Assembly (NCBI RefSeq): GCF_023499215.1 | Contig: NZ_JAKHSK010000015.1 | Location: 1 to 64,000 of the forward strand | Reading direction: 5' to 3' | From: Zunongwangia pacifica | GTDB lineage: Bacteria > Bacteroidota > Bacteroidia > Flavobacteriales > Flavobacteriaceae | Length of the DNA stretch: 64,000 nucleotides | Shown here: in pieces, positions 60,119 to 64,000 of the stretch | Position numbering within the stretch: position 1 is the stretch's first letter | How the letters are laid out: each line of letters starts with the position of its first letter | The notes under the pieces: generated by a model | The model's input: only the letters and a program-made list of their open reading frames with translations | What the model was told of the DNA's origin: nothing | Databases searched by the model: none | Program-made: the position numbers and the translations under genes

Positions 60119-61339
60119 TTATTTTTTCTGAAGATTTTGTGTACGTGTTTTTACAGTTTGTAAAGCTGGCAAATCGTTCACAGGCTTGTTTAAATAGAAA
60201 TAAGCCGTCGCCGAAACATCATCGCTGCGATAGAAATTTGTCCAGCCCTGGGGAATATCCTTTTTACTGAAATCGATGGCTCTTTCATTTTCTAAAAGTT
60301 TGTAAAACCGATCTTCAGCATCGATGGTGATGGGCTGCAATTCTGCTCCATTTTTCAGGAATTCCCTTACTTTATCCTGAGGTGCACCTCCAATTTGCTG
60401 TATGGTTACTTTAATACCTTCGTAGAAATATACAGGATCTGGAATGTGATACCTGTAAAAGGCAAATTTGCCATTTTCGGGATCGGCTATGGAGGAACCC
60501 TGGTAGCGTTGGGAATAAGCTCCCTGGCCGTATGCCGTACCCACATAATCTTCAGTTCCCGAGCCTACCAGGCTTGGCGCAGTGGTATCTCCGTCTAAAT
60601 AAATCTTTACTTCTCCTTCGCCAAACCAGGAATCCTCATACATTTCATCTGTCACCACACCTACATTGGTGCCCAAGAACCGGCCTTTACCCTGAACAGG
60701 CGGTAAGATCTGGAAATCTTCTCCTAATTTGGTATTCAATTCACGGTTCCAGTAAGCATGAAAATAAAGTAGTTCCTGAGTTTCATGAGTTTCTTTGGTA
60801 ATATTCACGTCATAAAAAATCGCCTTCAGGTCCTTATCCGCATCATTGCTGACGGTGATCTTTGCTCCTTCAGCAAAAGGCATGGGTATAAAACATAAAA
60901 AAGACCTGCCTTCGGGATCTGCAAAAAGTTCACTTTCAAAAGGCACACGCTGTCCAAGTCCAATTCCAAAGAAATCTCCCAGGGGAACCGAGACGGCTGC
61001 TTCTTCCCTATTATCCCAATACATATTGATTCGTAAAGACCGTAACATTTCTGGACTGCGATCATTGATCGTTAACCATATTCTTCTCACGGTGCCGCTT
61101 CCCTGCACATCTAACAATGTCACGCTGCCTCCTGCCTTGATTGGATGAAAAGGATGGCCTTTGGCACCCTTATTTTCTAGGGCTCCGGCTCCTTTTTCGG
61201 CACCGCTGTTCTCAAAACTGGACCAGCGTGTCTTTGTATTTTCAGGAAGTTCATATAACTCCTGTGAAACCGCATATAACGGCAGTATTAAAAGGATCAA
61301 TAATCCTATAATTTTCTTCATGATGTTATTTTTTTTCAA
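60119..61339 (-). CDS. GH172-family (DUF2961) glycoside hydrolase
   Basis: A 406-residue DUF2961 protein with a signal peptide (IIGLLILLILPLYAVSQE). GSGTVRRIWLTINDRSPEMLRSLRIN and YWDNREEAAVSVPLGDFFG contain the family core, and PSLVGSGTEDYVGTAYGQGAYSQ carries an acidic catalytic-region motif. GH172 enzymes include difructose-dianhydride and D-arabinofuranan or fructan hydrolases. Here the sulfatase context suggests a sulfated polysaccharide. It overlaps the next GH172 gene by 14 bases. The start could also be MKKIIGLL, 6 residues in. Confidence 0.88.
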   Translation of the reverse strand: MKKNNIMKKIIGLLILLILPLYAVSQELYELPENTKTRWSSFENSGAEKGAGALENKGAKGHPFHPIKAGGSVTLLDVQGSGTVRRIWLTINDRSPEMLRSLRINMYWDNREEAAVSVPLGDFFGIGLGQRVPFESELFADPEGRSFLCFIPMPFAEGAKITVSNDADKDLKAIFYDVNITKETHETQELLYFHAYWNRELNTKLGEDFQILPPVQGKGRFLGTNVGVVTDEMYEDSWFGEGEVKIYLDGDTTAPSLVGSGTEDYVGTAYGQGAYSQRYQGSSIADPENGKFAFYRYHIPDPVYFYEGIKVTIQQIGGAPQDKVREFLKNGAELQPITIDAEDRFYKLLENERAIDFSKKDIPQGWTNFYRSDDVSATAYFYLNKPVNDLPALQTVKTRTQNLQKK

Positions 61340-63389
61340 ATTCCAGATAATCCAGTTTGATGGGCTGTGGATGATCTACTACCTCGCCATTGGCTTCAAT
61401 TTTCAAGTTCTGAATTCCCGCCTTGAGGTTAATCGTCCCCAGCAAAACCTTTTTGGTAGTGAGCGTATCGCGACTTTTTAAATCGAGACTGCCCAGTTTT
61501 TTCTGATTCAGAAAAAGATCAAAATTACCACCTTTATCGGTTTTCACCACATTAGCGTAAATGGTATAGTGGCCAGACTGTGGCCAGGCGAATTGGGCCT
61601 GTAGGCTGTTTTCTTTATCTTTCTGCGGAAACCATAGCAGGATCTTATGGCCGCTCACTGTATTGTACAGCTTTTCATTGGCAAAATTTTCAGTGGTTCC
61701 CCATCCTCCCGAATTTGAAACGATCTTCATATTCTCCCCTTCCACCACCCGGGTTGAATCCTTTCGGAAAACTTCAAAAGGAATTTCGTAGCCATAACGA
61801 TCATTCATGGCAACTTCTTCCAAATTATCTTCTCCTCCCGGTTCCAAATACCAATATACAATGGCGGCGTACTGGGTGGGCCACTCATTAGGAAAATATT
61901 TTTCAAGATACCCGTGAAAAGATTGCTGAAAAGGGATATTATCAATAATATGCCAGCGATTTACCGGCTGGTAACCCATATTGTCGTTATCCTGTGTCTG
62001 GCTGTGGAAAGCACGTTCAAACTCTGATGGGTCGCACCAGGCATAACCAAAATAATCCTCGGTTCCAGTACCGAAAGTAGAAGGAAATGTTTCGCCATCT
62101 ACAAAGAATTTCTCATCTCCTTCTCCCCACCAGTAATAACCCGGGCCGCCGAGAGAGCAACTGCCCCCTTTGGGATTCCAGACTAACAGGTGTGTTCCCA
62201 GAAATCGTCCTCTTCCTTCAGTTTCCAGCAAACGCCAGTCTGGCCAGCGCTCTTTTGGTAAGGGTTTTAGATCACGGTGCCACTTGGCATGAAACCTGCC
62301 GTAATTTTCGATATTGTCAGTAAGCTTTTCATGTTTGATTTCTATCTGCAGGTTAACCGGTTCCTGAAATTCGTTCTCAAAGATTAATTCTGCCCCCTTT
62401 TCAAAAGGCATATACCAGTAAGAATACATCCAGTCTTTGGTCATTCCCATGGGAAGTGTTTGATATTCATTCCAGCCGGGCGATGTACCAAAGAAATCAC
62501 CCAGAGGTGACCATACCGCCGATTCTTCACTCCCATCCCATTTTATACTGATACTGGTTTTGCGAAGCAGTTCGGGGAAATTTTTAGCAGTTTTATGCTG
62601 AATTTTTATGCGTAATTCGGCAATGGCTCCGGTTCCTTCCAGAACTACCGATTTTTTTTCAGCAGGTTTTAGGGAAACGGTTTTCGAAGTGGTTTTAAAA
62701 CCCTCTTCGGCATATGGCGACTCTCCCATATTTTGCTTAAAAAAGGAATTTACTTCAGATAAAGCTTTTTGGTGAGAATCTGCCAGTTCAGGATTGAAAA
62801 CCTCCAGTTTGGTGCCCTCTGGAAAAGTGATGTAATTGAACTGATAATACTGGCCCCAACCCGGTTCTGCAACGATCTTGCAACTTTTATTATAGGTTAT
62901 TGGAACGTAATTATTGAAACCTTTGGCGTTGGTTTCATAGACCAGTTCGCTAAAATCAAATGCAGGAATACTGGGTTTAAAATAGTCTATAAAAGATTCG
63001 TCTATAACCGGCTGTTCTTGGTCATCTATATAGATTTTTACTTTTCCTTTTTTGGGGCTGGCAGACCACATTCTCACAATGGCTCCCGGCCCCTGCATCT
63101 CTGCTAGCACCTCATTTTCTCCTTCTTTCCTGATATATTGCGGCCGCAAACCATCAATATTCGCAGCCCAATCTATATAATTCCCTGCCCTGTCAATTTT
63201 ACTATCCCTATCGTAGCTGGACCACATAGCACTTTTCTCTCCCTTTTTTGGTAAAACTGCTAGTGATTTCATATTCATAAGCCTGTCCACCAAATCTGTA
63301 TAGGCAAGTTCTTTCTCTTGATGATGATCAACACCACAAGCTGTAAAGAAAGTGATCAATATTAAAAATTTCTGAAATTTTTGACACAT
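61326..63389 (-). CDS. GH172-family (DUF2961) glycoside hydrolase with a C-terminal extension
   Basis: A 687-residue lipoprotein (ILITFFTACGVD). GPGAIVRMWSASPKKGKVKIYIDD, WDGSEESAVWSPLGDFFGTSPGWNEY and FPSTFGTGTEDYFGYAWCDPSEF are typical DUF2961 motifs. The extra 130 or so residues at the end (GHYTIYANVVKTDKGGNFDLFLNQKKLGSL) look like a carbohydrate-binding beta-sandwich. It overlaps the next gene by 14 bases. It is larger than and distinct from the neighbour, so the pair is not a recent duplication. Confidence 0.87.
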   Translation of the reverse strand: MCQKFQKFLILITFFTACGVDHHQEKELAYTDLVDRLMNMKSLAVLPKKGEKSAMWSSYDRDSKIDRAGNYIDWAANIDGLRPQYIRKEGENEVLAEMQGPGAIVRMWSASPKKGKVKIYIDDQEQPVIDESFIDYFKPSIPAFDFSELVYETNAKGFNNYVPITYNKSCKIVAEPGWGQYYQFNYITFPEGTKLEVFNPELADSHQKALSEVNSFFKQNMGESPYAEEGFKTTSKTVSLKPAEKKSVVLEGTGAIAELRIKIQHKTAKNFPELLRKTSISIKWDGSEESAVWSPLGDFFGTSPGWNEYQTLPMGMTKDWMYSYWYMPFEKGAELIFENEFQEPVNLQIEIKHEKLTDNIENYGRFHAKWHRDLKPLPKERWPDWRLLETEGRGRFLGTHLLVWNPKGGSCSLGGPGYYWWGEGDEKFFVDGETFPSTFGTGTEDYFGYAWCDPSEFERAFHSQTQDNDNMGYQPVNRWHIIDNIPFQQSFHGYLEKYFPNEWPTQYAAIVYWYLEPGGEDNLEEVAMNDRYGYEIPFEVFRKDSTRVVEGENMKIVSNSGGWGTTENFANEKLYNTVSGHKILLWFPQKDKENSLQAQFAWPQSGHYTIYANVVKTDKGGNFDLFLNQKKLGSLDLKSRDTLTTKKVLLGTINLKAGIQNLKIEANGEVVDHPQPIKLDYLEFEKK

Positions 63390-63465
63390 AATATTGGAAC
63401 TGGATTATTAAACGGAAGTTATGATCTATATAATTTCTCTGATCACAACTTCCGAATTTTTCGTT

Positions 63466-64000
63466 TTAATAGCCCGGGTTTTGTTCTAAATTTGAGTTTT
63501 TGTCAATTTCAGACTGCGGTATTGGGAAAAGTACTTGAAAATCTTGTGCCGCCTTACCTCTTGCTAAAGCCTTACTAATAAAAGTGCCCTGCCTGATCAA
63601 GTCCTGTCTTCTTAGGGCTTCAGTAAAAAATTCACGCCCTCTTTCAGTAAAAATAAAATCTCTCAATGATGTAGTCCCTGAAAAGTCACTTAGGCTTATT
63701 TGTGGAACTCCAGCTGCGATTCTTACCATATTAATTAAATCAATGGTCTCCTGATTTGGCCCCTGTATTTCATTAAGAGCTTCTGCTCTGGTAAGTAAAA
63801 TATCGGCATACCGCAATAATGGGAAATCATTTCCACTAACGTCTCCAACTCCATTTGGATCCTCAGGATATTTAAAGCTTCTTACATCATCTTGTCCCAA
63901 AGTAACAGTTTCACCGGCCAGGTTTTGATATTCAAAAACAAATGAATTAAGTCGTTGATCTTCGTCGCTAAACATATCAATAAATTCAGAACGAGTTTTA
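63466..64000 (-). CDS. RagB/SusD-family outer-membrane lipoprotein, C-terminal part
   Basis: The frame is open from the window edge, so the N-terminus is outside. Visible are SGNDFPLLRYADILLTRAEALNEI and IDLINMVRIAAGVP, then RDFIFTERGREFFTEALRRQDLIRQG and VLFPIPQSEIDKNSNLEQNPGY, the classic C-terminal signature of SusD proteins. With a TonB-dependent SusC partner, expected further upstream, it binds oligosaccharides at the outer membrane. It precedes the GH172 and sulfatase genes, which makes this a polysaccharide-utilisation locus. A gap of 76 bases separates it from the GH172 gene. Confidence 0.93.
   Translation of the reverse strand, partial: KTRSEFIDMFSDEDQRLNSFVFEYQNLAGETVTLGQDDVRSFKYPEDPNGVGDVSGNDFPLLRYADILLTRAEALNEIQGPNQETIDLINMVRIAAGVPQISLSDFSGTTSLRDFIFTERGREFFTEALRRQDLIRQGTFISKALARGKAAQDFQVLFPIPQSEIDKNSNLEQNPGY

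Overview
The window comes from a member of the Bacteroidota, most likely a Flavobacteriaceae bacterium. The evidence is the MobA/MobB/MobC-style mobilisation genes typical of Bacteroidota conjugative elements, a clade II (Sec-type, lipoprotein) nos cluster with nosL and nosDFY, SusD plus GH172/sulfatase genes, a TAnnTTTG-like -7 promoter element, and AT-rich intergenic DNA.

Region 1 (1 to about 38.3 kb) is a large mobile island. At the left edge lie the start of an IS256-type transposase gene and a tyrosine integrase whose C-terminal tail is frameshifted. Two perfect 44-bp direct repeats (1637-1680 and 38233-38276) enclose 36.6 kb and look like attachment sites, although the integrase lies just outside the left one. 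Inside, on the minus strand, is a defence block. It holds a Schlafen/AlbA-type ATPase gene, a QatABCD anti-phage system (4406-9136) with a possible extra 51-codon gene, an AAA_13 ATPase with features recalling RloC/PrrC anticodon nucleases, and a tightly coupled operon rloA-rloB-sbcD-sbcC (11483-18433). That operon is the best candidate for an undescribed defence system. Its promoter carries two near-identical 15-bp palindromes whose centres are 50 bp apart. Next come the mobilisation genes (VirD4/MobC coupling protein, MobB relaxase, MobA accessory protein, candidate oriT, Toprim primase), small accessory genes and a long rod-like inverted repeat near 25.5 kb.

From 25.7 to 36.8 kb a MocR-type (GntR/aminotransferase) regulator is divergent from a run of about 16 small genes: EamA exporter, three GNAT acetyltransferases, a branched-chain aminotransferase, three DinB-fold proteins, AAA ATPase, YggS-type PLP protein, class I glutamine amidotransferase, hotdog thioesterase, isochorismatase-like hydrolase, NTF2-like and cupin proteins. 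A tRNA-Cys-like gene with an unusual C33 lies inside it. The genes overlap end to start and look like one metabolic, detoxification or PLP-related operon.

Region 2 (38.3-52.1 kb) is a denitrification-type cluster: a Crp/Fnr regulator, a NorB-like membrane protein, quinol-type NO reductase, the RIC/ScdA repair protein, and the N2O reductase operon cytochrome c-nosZ-orf-nosL-nosD-nosF-nosY. Matching TTATGA-N6-TCATAA palindromes sit about 55 bp upstream of the RIC gene and of the nos operon, so the Crp/Fnr protein probably co-regulates them.

Region 3 (52.1-56.8 kb) is a scar zone. It contains 5'-truncated metE-like and Lrp/AsnC genes, a frameshifted cation-efflux gene, a tRNA 3'-end fragment with its terminator, a 138-bp nested inverted repeat, and an IS110-family transposase gene preceded by two diverged tandem copies of a two-stem-loop element that resembles a bridge RNA.

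Region 4 (56.8-64 kb) is part of a polysaccharide-utilisation locus: two sulfatases, two GH172 (DUF2961) proteins and the C-terminal part of a SusD-like protein that runs off the window.
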